From contig NZ_CP102287.1 in NCBI RefSeq assembly GCF_025151385.1, positions 1,922,001 through 1,986,000 on the forward strand: 64,000 bases of DNA. The letters run 5' to 3'. A program made the translations under genes and the position numbers. The stretch comes from Hoylesella buccalis ATCC 35310. Its GTDB lineage: Bacteria; Bacteroidota; Bacteroidia; Bacteroidales; Bacteroidaceae. Each line of letters starts with the position of its first letter. Positions within the stretch are counted from its first letter, which is position 1. Shown in pieces: positions 1 to 10,391 of this stretch. Under the pieces are notes generated by a model, which made no database searches, was not told the origin of the DNA, and was given only the letters and a program-made list of their open reading frames with translations.

Positions 1-2
1 AT

Positions 3-740
3 GCCCTGAGAGAAACGGGCAACCTCGGACGTACCGTGGAACTGACCTTTCCCAATAGCGATAAACCCACCCGCAGTTTCGTGAGTATCGACCGACTGAC
101 CAACGACATCATCGCTTTGAGTGCCGATAAAGTTCGTATCCCTGATGAAATCAAGGGCGTAAAACTGAGCGAAGAGCAGAAGAAGGATTTGTCGGAAGGC
201 AAGAGCATCTATGTGGAGGGAATGACAGCCAAGACGGGAAAGAGTTTCAACGCCAACCTCCAGTTCAACGCCGACAAGCGGGCAATTGAATTTCGTTTCG
301 GCTCACCCAAGCAAAGCCAAGGACAGCAGCAAGACAGCCGTAAAGCAGAAAATCAGGAGAAGCGGCAAGGAGTCCGCATACCCAAGAAGTTGTTGGGAAG
401 GGAGGTCTCGCCGGAAGAGCAAGCCAAGCTCAAGGAAGGCGGAACGGTCTATATGGAAGGCTTGAAAGACAAGCAGGGACAGCCGTTCAACGCATACGTC
501 CGTGCCAACTTTGAGAAGGACAAGTTCGATTTCTTCAAATGGAATCCCGACAAGCCCCAAGCCAAAGAAGTTGTTCCCGACAACGCCTCCAAGACACAGG
601 TAGCCGTCAATTCCGAAGGCAAGACCAACGAAGCGACGAAGCATGTGAAAGAGCCTCTGAAAGAAGGACAGACACAGCCCACCGCCGAGCAGAAAGAAGA
701 GAAGCAGGAACAGAAGCGTTCCAAGGGAATGAAAATGTAA
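3..740 (+). CDS. DUF3945 family protein, C-terminal part (truncated by window edge)
   Basis: The reading frame is open to the window edge, so the true start lies upstream; the GTG at 36 is only the first internal candidate. The visible 245 or so residues hold two tandem copies of one unit. Each begins RIP, continues with SxEEQ(K/A)xLxEG, and then (V/M)(Y/E)GxxxxxGxxFNAxxx. This is the DUF3945-type repeat of Bacteroidetes conjugative elements. The last 60 residues are low-complexity, rich in Lys, Glu and Gln. It is followed 33 nt downstream by topB on the same strand, the usual order in these elements. The role is unknown; a DNA-processing partner of the topoisomerase is an inference from context. 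Confidence 0.75.
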   Translation, partial: ALRETGNLGRTVELTFPNSDKPTRSFVSIDRLTNDIIALSADKVRIPDEIKGVKLSEEQKKDLSEGKSIYVEGMTAKTGKSFNANLQFNADKRAIEFRFGSPKQSQGQQQDSRKAENQEKRQGVRIPKKLLGREVSPEEQAKLKEGGTVYMEGLKDKQGQPFNAYVRANFEKDKFDFFKWNPDKPQAKEVVPDNASKTQVAVNSEGKTNEATKHVKEPLKEGQTQPTAEQKEEKQEQKRSKGMKM

Positions 741-773
741 TCCGCCACCACTAACATCCAAAAGTAAAATCGT

Positions 774-2903
774 ATGAAAGTCATCATAGCAGAAAAACCG
801 AGCGTAGCCCGTGAGATAGCCCGCGTCGTTCGGGCAACAAACAGAAAAGAGGGCTATATAGAAGGCAGTAACTACACCGTCACATGGGCATTGGGACACC
901 TGATAACGGCGGCCATGCCCGAAGCCTACGGCTTCAAAGGTTTTCACAAGGAGAACCTTCCGATTCTTCCTCCCGTCTTTACCCTTATTCCCCGCCAAGT
1001 CAAGAGCGGTAAAGGCTACAAGGCAGACCCGAGTGTCGTTGCCCAGCTCAAAGTCATTGAAAAACTCTTCAAAGCGGCAGAGAGCATCATCGTAGCCACC
1101 GACGCAGGACGTGAGGGTGAGTTAATATTCAGATTCATCTACGAGTATCTTGGCATCGCCAAGCCTTTTGAGCGACTCTGGATCAGTTCGCTCACGGACA
1201 AAGCCATTCGGGAAGGACTTGCCCATCTCAAAAGCGGAGCCGAGTACGACAATCTTTACTATGCCGCCCGAGCACGCAGCGAAGCCGACTGGCTCGTGGG
1301 CATCAATGCCACCCAAGCCGTTTCCATAGCGGCAGGTTATGGCACCTACTCGTTAGGCAGGGTACAGACTCCGACGCTCTGCATGGTCTGCTCCCGCTTC
1401 TGGGAAAATAAAAAGTTTACGCCACAACCGTTTTGGCAGCTAAGCCTTTCCGTAAAGGACGGCGATGAAAACTTCCGTTTCTCTAATCCCGAACGTTGCT
1501 TCAACAAGGAAGAAGCCACCGCCTTGTATGAGAAGATCAAAGCCGCCTCTCACATCACAATAGAAACGATAGTCCGCAAGGAGGCGAAGCAGGAACCGCC
1601 TCTTTTGTACGACCTGACCACCTTGCAGAAGGAAGCCAACAGCCGACACCGTTATTCGGCAGAACAGACCCTCACGCTGGCACAGAAACTTTATGAAAGA
1701 GGATACATTACCTATCCGCGCACCGGAAGTCGTTATATCTCGGAGGATGTCTTCGAGGAAATCCCCGCATTGATTGCCTTCCTGCACGACCATCCCGTAT
1801 GGGGTATCCATACCCGTAACCTTTTCGTCCTCAATGCCCGGTCGGTAAACGGGAAGAAAGTGACCGACCACCACGCCCTGCTCATCACGGGCAAAAAGCC
1901 GATAGATGTATTCGGAGAGGAAGCGGTCATCTACAATATGATTGCGGGGCGTATGCTGGAAGCCTTCTCCCCTCGGTGTGAAAAAGACGTTACCACCGTA
2001 ACCGCCTTGTGCGAAGGTGTAAAGTTCACGCTCAAAGGAGAAATCATCAGGCAGGAAGGCTGGCGTAGCATCCTTAAAAACGAGAAAGGCAAAGACAAGG
2101 AACAGCTCGAAGCCGAAGAGCGAGAAAGCCGTGAGAATGGCGAAGGAGTCCTCATTCCGGAATGGAACGAAGGCATGCAACTTGCCATTTCCGCCTGTTC
2201 GTTGGCACAAGGGACAACCAAGCCCAAACCGCTACACACGGAAAGTTCCTTACTTTCTGCAATGGAGACGGCAGGCAAGGAGTTGGAAGACGAGGAACTG
2301 CGTGTCTGTCTGAAAGATTGCGGCATCGGCACTCCTGCCACCCGTGCCGCCATCATCGAAACGCTCTTTACCCGCGAGTATATGGTACGTAAGGAGAAGT
2401 CGCTCGTGCCTACCGAAAAAGGACTTGTCCTCTATTCCATCGTCAAGGAAATGAAAATCGGCAATGCCGAGATGACCGGGCAGTGGGAGGCAGACTTGGC
2501 GAAGATAGAACGTGGAGAGATGAAGGAAAAAGATTTCCGCAAGGACATCGAGTCTTATGCCACGCAGATTACCGACGAACTGCTCTCGTCCAAAATCCTC
2601 TTCCCTCAAAGGCGAAGCGACATCCATTGCCCCAAGTGCGGTAAGGGTACGATGGTATTTCATTCCAAATGTGCCAAATGTTCGGATGCCGATTGCGGAT
2701 GGACGCTTTTCCGCACCGTTGCGGGCAAAAGCCTTACGGACGAACAGCTGACCCAGTTAGCTGTAAATGGGGAAACCGGCATCATCAAGGGCTTTACCTC
2801 CAAGGCAGGCAAGCGGTTCGAGGCTTCGCTCTCGTTAGACGGGGACTTCAAAACGGTTTTTGTCTTCCCCGAACGCAAGAAAACGGGCAAATCCCGAAGA
2901 TAA
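774..2903 (+). CDS. topB: DNA topoisomerase III of the conjugative element
   Basis: Type IA topoisomerase that cuts and passes single DNA strands; in CTnDOT a related enzyme is encoded in the excision operon. The 709-residue protein starts with the Toprim signature MKVIIAEKPSVAREI, with a GREGE-type acidic motif near residue 115. The catalytic tyrosine is about Tyr314, in YITYPRTGS. A four-cysteine zinc-ribbon-like segment (CPKCGKG...CAKCSDADCGW) lies near residues 625-645. The last 50 residues hold a repeat, GxTGIIKGFTSKAGKRFEA, that resembles the units of the upstream DUF3945 protein. Length and motifs are normal for plasmid and ICE-borne TopB. It stands between the DUF3945 gene and a hairpin at 2982-3007, probably in one transcript with the former. 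Confidence 0.93.
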   Translation: MKVIIAEKPSVAREIARVVRATNRKEGYIEGSNYTVTWALGHLITAAMPEAYGFKGFHKENLPILPPVFTLIPRQVKSGKGYKADPSVVAQLKVIEKLFKAAESIIVATDAGREGELIFRFIYEYLGIAKPFERLWISSLTDKAIREGLAHLKSGAEYDNLYYAARARSEADWLVGINATQAVSIAAGYGTYSLGRVQTPTLCMVCSRFWENKKFTPQPFWQLSLSVKDGDENFRFSNPERCFNKEEATALYEKIKAASHITIETIVRKEAKQEPPLLYDLTTLQKEANSRHRYSAEQTLTLAQKLYERGYITYPRTGSRYISEDVFEEIPALIAFLHDHPVWGIHTRNLFVLNARSVNGKKVTDHHALLITGKKPIDVFGEEAVIYNMIAGRMLEAFSPRCEKDVTTVTALCEGVKFTLKGEIIRQEGWRSILKNEKGKDKEQLEAEERESRENGEGVLIPEWNEGMQLAISACSLAQGTTKPKPLHTESSLLSAMETAGKELEDEELRVCLKDCGIGTPATRAAIIETLFTREYMVRKEKSLVPTEKGLVLYSIVKEMKIGNAEMTGQWEADLAKIERGEMKEKDFRKDIESYATQITDELLSSKILFPQRRSDIHCPKCGKGTMVFHSKCAKCSDADCGWTLFRTVAGKSLTDEQLTQLAVNGETGIIKGFTSKAGKRFEASLSLDGDFKTVFVFPERKKTGKSRR

Positions 2904-2981
2904 ATCCCCGTAAATTGCTAATTTTGCCACTGAATGATGCGGTCATAACAATCTTATTGTTTTACTGCGGATTTTAGTGGT

Positions 2982-3007
2982 GGCACTCGGCGGGGACGTC
3001 GAGTGCC
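2982..3007 (+). terminator. Hairpin after topB, possible terminator
   Basis: An 8-bp perfect stem, GGCACTCG at 2982-2989 and CGAGTGCC at 3000-3007, with a 10-nt loop, follows topB by about 80 nt. Only TTT follows, so intrinsic termination would be weak. Confidence 0.5.
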
Positions 3008-3082
3008 TTTGCATTATAGGGTTATGCCTCAAAAAAGTATTCTTTAGAGAAGTTTTTTTTCAGAGCCGATAAACGGTCGTTC

Positions 3083-3148
3083 AAAAGATGTCGAGTAATC
3101 TCCGAAAAGATACCGAGTAATAACAGAAAAGATACCGAGCAACCGGCT
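3083..3148. repeat. Three 22-bp direct repeats ahead of the DUF1896 gene
   Basis: Three adjacent 22-nt units start at 3083, 3105 and 3127. Each begins AAAAGAT and continues with (G/A)(T/C)CGAG(T/C)AA; the last 5-6 bases vary. They fill the 320-bp gap between topB and the DUF1896 gene, after the hairpin. The step equals about two helical turns, so bound proteins would sit on one face of the DNA. They could be regulator sites or iteron-like sites; nothing in the sequence decides this. Confidence 0.7.
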
Positions 3149-3222
3149 GAAAGCTCATTAGCTTTCTCTTGATTACTAATTAGCTTTTCGGGCAATCCAT
3201 AACATTCACTAAAATCATTCAT

Positions 3223-3654
3223 ATGACAGTCATTCATTTTTCATACTACGAACTTTCCCTGCTCTCATTTCTCAGGGAGAGCCACCCCGAGCTGGCGGAC
3301 GACATTCCTTTCGTGAAGGAGCGTGCCGAAGCCGCCTCGCAAGCCTATACCGAAGCCTTTGACAACGGCTTTTCCGTAGCCGAATGTATCGGCATCGCCA
3401 ACAAAACCCTTTATGCGGGACTGCATTTCTCCCGACACGACACGCTCACGTCCGTTCTGTGGAACGAGTTCTCAGCAGATGTGCCGCTCGAAGCGGTACG
3501 GGAGACAGCAATACGATTACGTCCGTTTGCGGAGGAGATCTTCTCCAAATATCCTATTTCGGACGACTTCGCCTATACCCCCGAATACAATGCCCTATAC
3601 ACGGAACTGACGGGCTTTATCCAATTAAAACTCGAAGAAGATGGCAAGCTATAA
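3223..3654 (+). CDS. DUF1896 family protein
   Basis: A 143-residue acidic protein starting [17 protein letters not shown]. The pattern, with an N-terminal (F/Y)SYYxLxLxxYLxExHPE-like stretch, ExAxxxYxxAxxxGxxxxEAxExAxxxLxxGLHFS in the middle and a tyrosine-rich C-terminus, matches the DUF1896 family found almost only in Bacteroidetes conjugative elements. No enzymatic motif, signal peptide or membrane segment is visible. Its last 14 nt overlap the start of the following methylase-helicase gene, so the two are probably translationally coupled and may act together. Function unknown. Confidence 0.8.
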   Translation: MTVIHFSYYELSLLSFLRESHPELADDIPFVKERAEAASQAYTEAFDNGFSVAECIGIANKTLYAGLHFSRHDTLTSVLWNEFSADVPLEAVRETAIRLRPFAEEIFSKYPISDDFAYTPEYNALYTELTGFIQLKLEEDGKL

Positions 3655-6600
3655 CAAGAAAGAGCATCTTCGGGCGAATATAGATGCCATCCAAACGGTT
3701 TTTACCCTCCATCGGGAGCATCGCACGGCTACGGAGGAGGAAATGAAGGTGTTGCGGGCTTATACGGGTTTCGGTGCCTTAAAGTGTATTCTTTCACCGG
3801 CAAACTCGATGGAGGACATCGCACGCTGGAACAAGTCGGAAGTGGAACTCTTCCCCTTGGTTATGGAACTGCATCGGGTTATTCGGGACAACACCGCTTC
3901 GGAGACTCAGTACAAAAGCTATATGCAGAGTCTGAAAAACTCGGTGATGACCGCTTTCTATACACCTGAACCCATAGTACAGGAGATTGTCGCGTCCTTG
4001 CAAGAGGCAGGCATTACCCCCGGCAAGATACTCGACCCGTCGGCAGGAATGGGCGAGTTTATCCGCTCGTTCAATACTATCACAGCCGAAGGACACACCA
4101 CATTCGGCTTTGAGAAAGACATCCTGACGGGACAACTGCTTTCCGCCCTGCATCCCGACGACAAGATACGCATCCGTGGATTTGAGGAAATCGAATCCAA
4201 GTTCAACGGTTATTTTGACGTGGTGAGCAGCAACATTCCTTTTGGGGACATCGCCGTCTTCGACCCGGTCTTCAGCAAGACGGACGAGCCGGCACGCAAG
4301 GTGGCACGCATGTCCCTGCACAATTACTTTTTCGTCAAGGGTGTGGATATGCTTCGTGAAGGCGGCGTGCTGGCATTCATCACCTCCCAAGGCGTTATGA
4401 ACGCTCCCTCGAACGAACCTGTTCGGGAATGGCTGATGAGCCATACCCGCCTTGTGTCGGCAGTCCGTCTGCCGAACAATCTCTTTTCGGAGAATGCCGG
4501 AACGGAAGTGGGCAGCGACCTGATTGTCCTGCAAAAGAATAGTAACAAGGCATGCCTTACCGAGGAGGAGCAGCGTTTCATCAAAAGCGAGAAGCGTCCC
4601 AGCGGTGTGATGTTCAACACCTACCTGCGGAGCATGTCACAAATCGTGCATACCGAGTGGAAGCAGGACACCGATCCATACGGGAAACCCGCCATCCTGT
4701 TCCACCACAGCGGAGGGGCGGAAGGCATTGCCAATGATATGGGTAAAATCCTGCGGGCAGATCTGGAAAAGCGGTTAGACCTGTCATTATACCAACAACA
4801 TATCCCCACACAGCAACAGAGCGAAGTTATTCTCCCTGCTCATTCTGAGGAAAAACAGACCGTGCAAAAGCCTCTGTCTTCTGATGGTGCACACACAGAA
4901 GAAAAGCCCGCGACTACGGAACCCATTCAAACGAATGTATCGCCACAGACGGAACTGTTCGACCTCTTCGGAAATGTCATTCAAGAAAAGAAGCCCAAGC
5001 GTAAAGCAGCCGCAAAACCGAAGCCGGTTTCTTCCCCCTCTCTGTTTCCCGAGACTTCACAAAGCAGCGAGACGGCAAATGGATTAAAAGATACGGGCGA
5101 GCTGTGGTGGCAGCAGGATAAGGAGAAAGGGATGCTGGCACGTCCCTATGAGGGCTTATGGCACGAACACCTCAAAGAGGGTTCTTTGCTCGCCTCGGAC
5201 TTTCAGGTAGGTACGCTTGTCCGTGATATGGAGGACAACCGCCTGTTTCAGCCCATAGACTTCTCTTCCCAAGAACGGCAGAAGATGCTGGGCTACATAG
5301 ACCTGAGAGACGCCTATCACGCTCTCTATGATTATGAAGCGGAGCACAAGGCGGAGAATGTTTCTCTTCGGCAGCATCTCAATGACCTGTATGACCGTTT
5401 TGTACGTCTTTACGGGCATCTCAACGATCGCAAGAACCACGAAATGATTCTGATGGACGCTGGAGGACGTGAGATACTTTTCTTGGAACGCAAGGTGGAT
5501 GGCAAGACGGTCAAGGCGGACATCTTCACTCAGCCCGTCTCTTTCAGTCTGCACGATGTAACTCAGGTGGAGACTGCCACCGAAGCCCTTTCCGCATCCC
5601 TGAATAAGTTCGGAAGCGTGGATCTCGAATACATGGCTTCCCTGTTGTCCGACGGAACGGAAGAGGACATCCTGAACGAATTAAACGGCAAAGTCTATTA
5701 CAATCCGTTGGAGGGTGGATATGAGACAAGCGAGAAGTTCATATCCGGGAATGTGGTCGCCAAGGCGGACGACATCGGACATTATCTGTTGGAGCATCCC
5801 GAAGATACAAGAGCCGCTGCCTCCATGCAGGCGCTTAGGGATGCCGTGCCTGTCCCCATTCCTTTCGCCGACCTTGACTTTAACTTCGGGGAAAGATGGA
5901 TTCCCGTACAGATATACTCGGACTATGCCTCCTTCCTCTTCGACACGGAGGTGGCGATACACTACAATTCAAGTGCGGACGAGTACTCTGTCGATGCACG
6001 CCTGCACAATGCCAACATCTGGGACAAGTTCTGTGTTCGGGGACAGCACCGCCGCTATGATGGTGTTACGCTAATGAAACACGCCCTATTGAATACTTCT
6101 CCCGACATCACCAAGAAGATTATGGTCGGAGACAAGGAGGTCAAGGTAAGGGATACGGAAGCCATACAGATGGCAAATTCAAAGATTGATGAGATACGAA
6201 ACGGCTTTACAGACTGGCTTGCCGAGCAGCCGGACGATTTCAAGAAGCAGCTGGAAAAACTGTATAACGACAAGTTCAACTGCTTTGTGCGACCGCAATA
6301 TGACGGCTCGCATCAGACGTTTCCCGACCTCAATCTGAAAGGATTGGGTATTGAAAGCCTGTATGGCAGTCAGAAGGATGCCGTATGGATGCTCAAACTC
6401 AACGGAGGGGGTATCTGCGACCATCAGGTGGGAGCAGGAAAAACGCTCATCATGTGCGTGGCAGCCTACGAGATGAAGCGATTGGGCTTAGCAAACAAGC
6501 CGATGATTCTTGCCCTGAAAGCCAACGTGCAGGAGATTGCGCAAACATTCCACACGGCATATCCGAACGCAAAACTGCTTTACCCGGGCAAGAACGATTT

Positions 6601-9106
6601 TACACCCGATAAAAGGCAGCGTATCTTCCATGACATCAAGAACAACAACTGGGATTGCATTGTCCTTACGCACGATCAGTTCGGTATGATACCCCAGTCG
6701 GACGAGATACAGCAAAGCATCTTGCAGGATGAGTTGGACAGTGTAGAGGAGAACTTGGAAGTGTTGCGTCAGCAGGGGCATACGATTTCCCGTTCCATGG
6801 AAAAGGGATTGGTCAAGCGTCAAATGAATTTGGAGGCAAAACTTTCCGACATCAAATTCCGCATTGACAATCGAAAGGACGACGCGGTGGATTTCAAGAC
6901 AATGGGCATAGACCATCTTTTTGTGGATGAGTCGCACACTTTCAAGAATCTGATGTTCAACACCCGCCACGACCGTGTGGCAGGATTGGGCAACAGCGAG
7001 GGCAGTCAGCGTGCACTCAACATGCTCTTTGCCATCCGCACCATTCAGGAGCGGACGGGTAGGGACTTGGGAGCGACCTTCCTTTCGGGAACGACCATCT
7101 CCAACAGCCTCACGGAGCTGTATCTGCTCTTTAAGTACCTCCGCCCGCAGGCATTGGAACAGCAGAATATCAAGACCTTCGATGCTTGGGCGGCTATCTT
7201 CGCCAAGAAGAGTATCGACTACGAGTTCTCCGTCACCAACGAGATTGTGCAGAAGGAGCGTTTCCGCTATTTCATCAAAGTACCAGAGCTGGCAGCGTTC
7301 TACGCCCAGATAACGGACTACCGGACGGCAAAGGACATCGGCATAGACCGACCCGAGAAAAACGAAATCATGCACAATATCCCGCCAACGCCCGAACAGG
7401 AGGAGTTCATCGCCAAATTGGTGGAGTTTGCCAAGACGGGCAATGCCGAGCTGTTGGGAAGAGCTCCGCTTACGGAACGGGAAGAAAAAGCCAAGATGCT
7501 GATAGCAACTGACATGGCGAGGAAGATGAGCTTAGATTTGAGGCTCATAGATCCCGAGAAGTACTCGGATCATGTGGACAACAAGGCTTCCCACTGTGCC
7601 GCCAAGATTGCAGAGTATTATCGGAAGTATGACGCACAGAAAGGTACGCAGTTCGTATTCTCCGACCTCGGAACCTACAAGCCCGGAGAGTGGAATCCTT
7701 ACAGCGAAATCAAACGGAAGTTGGTGGAGGACCACGGCATACCCGCTCAGGAGATACGCTTCATACAGGAGGCGAAGAGCGACAAGGCTCGAAAGACGCT
7801 CATTGCGGGCATGAACGAGGGAACCATTCGGGTACTGTTCGGTTCCACCTCTATGCTCGGTACGGGCGTGAACGCCCAGAAACGTGCCGTGGCTATCCAT
7901 CATCTTGACTGTCCCTGGCGTCCTTCCGACCTTGAACAGCGGGACGGACGGGCGGTGCGTAAAGGAAACGAAGTAGCCAAGTTTCATGCGGACAACAAGG
8001 TGGATGTAATCATTTATGCAGTGGAAAAATCACTTGACAGTTATAAGTTCAACCTATTATATAATAAGCAATTATTTATAGAGCAGCTGAAGAACAATCG
8101 TCTTGGCAGCCGTACCATCGACGAGGGAAGCATGGACGAGAAGTCGGGGATGAATTTTTCCGAGTATGTAGCCATTCTTTCGGGAAATACGGACTTGTTG
8201 GAAAAGGCGAAGTTAGAGAAGAAGATTGCTGGCTTGGAGAGTGAGCGACGTTCCTTTATGCGCAGCAGGCAGACTTCCCGAAGTCGATTGGACGAGGTGT
8301 TGCGTGTCGTGGATGGGAACAAGGAACTGATAGCACGCTTCAAAAGCGACCGGGATCTGTTTGAGAGCAGGGTGCAAAAGGACAAGGACGGTAACAAACT
8401 CAACCCGATACAGCTGAAAGGCGTGGAAGGCAGCGACCCGAAACGGATCGCAGCCAAACTTGCGGAAGTCAAGGAGCATGCCCGTACCAAAGGGGAGTAT
8501 TTCGACATCGGCACTCTTTACGGTTTCAAGATAGTGGTCAAGACCGAATCCTCCTCACAGAGTCTTTTCGACTTATCGCAGAACAGGTTTTTCATCATGG
8601 GAGAGAGTGGCATGAAGTACAGCTACAACAACGGTAACATTGCCACAGATCCGGTACTTGCCTCCATGAACTTTCTCAATGCGTTGGAAAAGATCCCGAG
8701 CCTGATACAGAAATATGAGGCGGATACGGTGAAGATAGCCAAAGATATTCCCGTATTGCAGGAGGTGGTCAATGGCTCGTGGAAAAAGGAAGAGCAACTG
8801 AAAGACCTCAAGACGGAACTTGCCGCACTCGACCGTCAGATACAGCTTTCCTTGAAGCCCATTGAGCAGGGAGACGCACAGCAGGAAGAAGAGAACATAG
8901 AAGAGCAGAAGGAAATGGAAGGGAACATCTCAGGGCAGTCCCGTCCGATTGAGCCTACCGCTAACGCATCCTCCGTCTGCACGCTTTCGGCTCAAACCGA
9001 CAGACTGCCCGAAGACGCGAGGCAGAGTATTAGGGATACACAGCCCCTTACGGACGGTGTGCCGTCATTGGCAAACAAGGTCTTTGTCGTCAGACCGAAA
9101 ATATGA
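3641..9106 (+). CDS. N-6 adenine methylase-like / SNF2-type helicase fusion protein
   Basis: A giant 1821-residue protein typical of Bacteroidetes ICEs. The N-terminal part (about 60-320) is a DNA methyltransferase fold: SAM motif DPSAGMGEF near 132-140 and, at the catalytic position, NIPF at 198-201 instead of NPPF/Y. Residues 400-480 are low-complexity. The C-terminal half is a superfamily 2 helicase: Walker A GAGKT near 932, DESH box near 1096, an [12 protein letters not shown] motif III, and motif [13 protein letters not shown] near 1433. A coiled-coil-like, charged tail follows to residue 1820. It probably protects or remodels element DNA on entry into a new host; this is inference. The NIPF change makes methylation activity doubtful. 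The start ATG overlaps the DUF1896 gene by 14 nt. A hairpin follows at 9131-9163. Confidence 0.85.
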   Translation: MASYNKKEHLRANIDAIQTVFTLHREHRTATEEEMKVLRAYTGFGALKCILSPANSMEDIARWNKSEVELFPLVMELHRVIRDNTASETQYKSYMQSLKNSVMTAFYTPEPIVQEIVASLQEAGITPGKILDPSAGMGEFIRSFNTITAEGHTTFGFEKDILTGQLLSALHPDDKIRIRGFEEIESKFNGYFDVVSSNIPFGDIAVFDPVFSKTDEPARKVARMSLHNYFFVKGVDMLREGGVLAFITSQGVMNAPSNEPVREWLMSHTRLVSAVRLPNNLFSENAGTEVGSDLIVLQKNSNKACLTEEEQRFIKSEKRPSGVMFNTYLRSMSQIVHTEWKQDTDPYGKPAILFHHSGGAEGIANDMGKILRADLEKRLDLSLYQQHIPTQQQSEVILPAHSEEKQTVQKPLSSDGAHTEEKPATTEPIQTNVSPQTELFDLFGNVIQEKKPKRKAAAKPKPVSSPSLFPETSQSSETANGLKDTGELWWQQDKEKGMLARPYEGLWHEHLKEGSLLASDFQVGTLVRDMEDNRLFQPIDFSSQERQKMLGYIDLRDAYHALYDYEAEHKAENVSLRQHLNDLYDRFVRLYGHLNDRKNHEMILMDAGGREILFLERKVDGKTVKADIFTQPVSFSLHDVTQVETATEALSASLNKFGSVDLEYMASLLSDGTEEDILNELNGKVYYNPLEGGYETSEKFISGNVVAKADDIGHYLLEHPEDTRAAASMQALRDAVPVPIPFADLDFNFGERWIPVQIYSDYASFLFDTEVAIHYNSSADEYSVDARLHNANIWDKFCVRGQHRRYDGVTLMKHALLNTSPDITKKIMVGDKEVKVRDTEAIQMANSKIDEIRNGFTDWLAEQPDDFKKQLEKLYNDKFNCFVRPQYDGSHQTFPDLNLKGLGIESLYGSQKDAVWMLKLNGGGICDHQVGAGKTLIMCVAAYEMKRLGLANKPMILALKANVQEIAQTFHTAYPNAKLLYPGKNDFTPDKRQRIFHDIKNNNWDCIVLTHDQFGMIPQSDEIQQSILQDELDSVEENLEVLRQQGHTISRSMEKGLVKRQMNLEAKLSDIKFRIDNRKDDAVDFKTMGIDHLFVDESHTFKNLMFNTRHDRVAGLGNSEGSQRALNMLFAIRTIQERTGRDLGATFLSGTTISNSLTELYLLFKYLRPQALEQQNIKTFDAWAAIFAKKSIDYEFSVTNEIVQKERFRYFIKVPELAAFYAQITDYRTAKDIGIDRPEKNEIMHNIPPTPEQEEFIAKLVEFAKTGNAELLGRAPLTEREEKAKMLIATDMARKMSLDLRLIDPEKYSDHVDNKASHCAAKIAEYYRKYDAQKGTQFVFSDLGTYKPGEWNPYSEIKRKLVEDHGIPAQEIRFIQEAKSDKARKTLIAGMNEGTIRVLFGSTSMLGTGVNAQKRAVAIHHLDCPWRPSDLEQRDGRAVRKGNEVAKFHADNKVDVIIYAVEKSLDSYKFNLLYNKQLFIEQLKNNRLGSRTIDEGSMDEKSGMNFSEYVAILSGNTDLLEKAKLEKKIAGLESERRSFMRSRQTSRSRLDEVLRVVDGNKELIARFKSDRDLFESRVQKDKDGNKLNPIQLKGVEGSDPKRIAAKLAEVKEHARTKGEYFDIGTLYGFKIVVKTESSSQSLFDLSQNRFFIMGESGMKYSYNNGNIATDPVLASMNFLNALEKIPSLIQKYEADTVKIAKDIPVLQEVVNGSWKKEEQLKDLKTELAALDRQIQLSLKPIEQGDAQQEEENIEEQKEMEGNISGQSRPIEPTANASSVCTLSAQTDRLPEDARQSIRDTQPLTDGVPSLANKVFVVRPKI

Positions 9107-9130
9107 TTTATGAAACGGACTCCAAGTATA

Positions 9131-9163
9131 AATCCCGCCTCGTCATCACGACGGGACGGGATT
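9131..9163. terminator. Hairpin between convergent genes
   Basis: Arms 9131-9144 and 9150-9163 pair over 14 positions with one mismatch and one wobble, around a 5-nt loop. It lies between the end of the methylase-helicase gene (9106) and the end of the convergent helix-turn-helix gene (9193). It lacks a good T-run on either side, so a bidirectional terminator is likely but not certain. Confidence 0.6.
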
Positions 9164-9192
9164 TGCACAACTAAAATAAAAAAGCAAAGAAC

Positions 9193-9510
9193 TCATTCTT
9201 CTTTTTTCCTCTTTCTTCTCCGTTTCTTATTCTCGGTGAAATGATGTTCCATAAAGGCAGTTATCTCTGATTCCAGATACCACGTTTTGTGATAGATGAT
9301 GTGGAACGGCAGCGTCCCCGAATCTCGGTAACGTTGCAAGGTTCGCTTGCTGACTTGCAGCATCATACAGACCTCTTGATTGTCCAAGAGCGGCTCGCCG
9401 TTGAGCATCGGACGTTGGGGAATATCGGGAATGGTCTGCTTCAGATGGTCGAAACGGGTCATAATCCGCTCCATCCATTCAAGAAAAGTGTCTCTGTCCA
9501 ATAGTTCCAT
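9193..9510 (-). CDS. Helix-turn-helix (excisionase-like) DNA-binding protein
   Basis: A 105-residue protein with a MerR/excisionase-type winged helix-turn-helix of the HTH_17 kind at about residues 41-90: LLDNQEVCMMLQVSKRTLQ, then YRDSGTLPF and an aromatic wing (YHKTWYLESEI). A short N-terminal helix precedes it, and the C-terminus is strongly basic (KKRRRKRKKEE). It starts 3 nt after the stop of its upstream neighbour (9514-9852), so the two form a minus-strand operon. It is one of four related proteins here. A role in excision or in controlling transfer genes is inferred from CTnDOT Xis2c and Xis2d, which are small proteins of this kind. Confidence 0.78.
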   Translation of the reverse strand: MELLDRDTFLEWMERIMTRFDHLKQTIPDIPQRPMLNGEPLLDNQEVCMMLQVSKRTLQRYRDSGTLPFHIIYHKTWYLESEITAFMEHHFTENKKRRRKRKKEE

Positions 9511-9513
9511 ATG

Positions 9514-9852
9514 CTATTTCGTTCTCTTGGCTTTAAGCAGGAAATTCTGTCTCAGCTCTTTGATGTTTTGAGGATTGCAGTACAGGCTCTTCTTGCGTAT
9601 CGCCTCCTCTATGTCGTTTAAGTCGTAATAGCATCGTCCAAGGATAATCTTGTAACCGATACGTTCCGAACTTCGCAACCGTTGGAGGGTGCGTTGGCTG
9701 ATGCCGAGTATTTCGGCTAAATCCTTGTTGGTTATCAGGCGGTTTTCGTATTCTTCCTTCGCCTGTTCCTCTTTCTCCACATATCGGAGAATTTTCTCTA
9801 TCTTGCCCACCAAATCGTGGTAGGCTTTGCTCTCAATTGTAATGACATCCAT
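9514..9852 (-). CDS. Helix-turn-helix (excisionase-like) DNA-binding protein
   Basis: I place the start at the ATG giving MDVITIESKAYHDLVGKIEK, because the divergent paralogue at 10075 begins MEVIAIEKKTYEAMMERF; a start 27 nt upstream is possible. The 112-residue protein has an N-terminal helix, then the HTH_17 pattern LITNKDLAEILGISQRTLQRLR at about 46-67 and the wing IGYKIILGRCYYDLNDIEEAIRKK. The C-terminal 25 residues are basic. It is the promoter-proximal member of the minus-strand pair and is divergent from the plus-strand pair. It probably binds DNA of the element as an accessory recombination or regulatory protein. Confidence 0.75.
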   Translation of the reverse strand: MDVITIESKAYHDLVGKIEKILRYVEKEEQAKEEYENRLITNKDLAEILGISQRTLQRLRSSERIGYKIILGRCYYDLNDIEEAIRKKSLYCNPQNIKELRQNFLLKAKRTK

Positions 9853-10034
9853 CGCTCTTTTAATTTGATTATGGTGCAAAGTTCGGGCTTTGAAATCGTT
9901 TGGATTGTATGCTAAATATGTACTGAATAGAGATTTTTATTGTCAAGTATTCAAGCCCGAAGACACAGGCTGTCATATCAAAGCCACAAGCACGCAATTT
10001 GATGAAAGTATCTCTTTCTCGCATACGCTGTCAT

Positions 10035-10042
10035 TACATTTG
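10035..10042 (+). promoter_or_regulatory. -7 box TACATTTG ahead of the plus-strand HTH pair
   Basis: TACATTTG followed by C matches the Bacteroidetes TAnnTTTG -7 element, 33 nt upstream of the ATG at 10075. The -33 region (TTTC near 10014-10017) is a poor match to TTTG. Confidence 0.5.
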
Positions 10043-10074
10043 CATATCGTAATATCCAAACTAAAAATTGATAT

Positions 10075-10353
10075 ATGGAAGTAATAGCAATCGAAAAGAA
10101 AACGTATGAAGCCATGATGGAGCGTTTCCGCATCCTGACCGCCAAGGTCGATGCCCTCTGTCGGGAATCGGACGAGAAAAGAATGGGCAAATGGCTGGAC
10201 AACCAAGATGTCTGCCAAATCCTGAACGTCAGCTTGCGTACACTGCAAACCTATCGGAGTAACCGGACTTTACCCTATACGAAGATAGGCTACAAGATGT
10301 ACTATAAACCGGAGGATGTTCAGAAACTGGTAGACAAGTCGGTCTCTCCATAA
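10075..10353 (+). CDS. Helix-turn-helix (Xis-like) DNA-binding protein
   Basis: A 92-residue protein, MEVIAIEKKTYEAMMERF at the start, with an HTH_17 domain at about 41-88: LDNQDVCQILNVSLRTLQTY, RSNRTLPYTKIG, YKMYYKPEDVQKL. Size and fold fit the small directionality factors Xis2c and Xis2d of CTnDOT, but homology at that level cannot be shown from motif reading alone. It is followed 38 nt downstream by another HTH gene on the same strand. The pair is divergent from two further HTH genes, with a shared 220-bp promoter region between. Confidence 0.75.
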   Translation: MEVIAIEKKTYEAMMERFRILTAKVDALCRESDEKRMGKWLDNQDVCQILNVSLRTLQTYRSNRTLPYTKIGYKMYYKPEDVQKLVDKSVSP

Positions 10354-10391
10354 CACAGTATCTTAATCACCACTAAATCCAAAGTAGAACT

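Noticed and set aside
303..998. 231-residue open frame on the minus strand
   Set aside because: It overlaps the DUF3945 and topB genes, has Leu/Phe/Gly-rich composition typical of a reverse-strand shadow and no family pattern.
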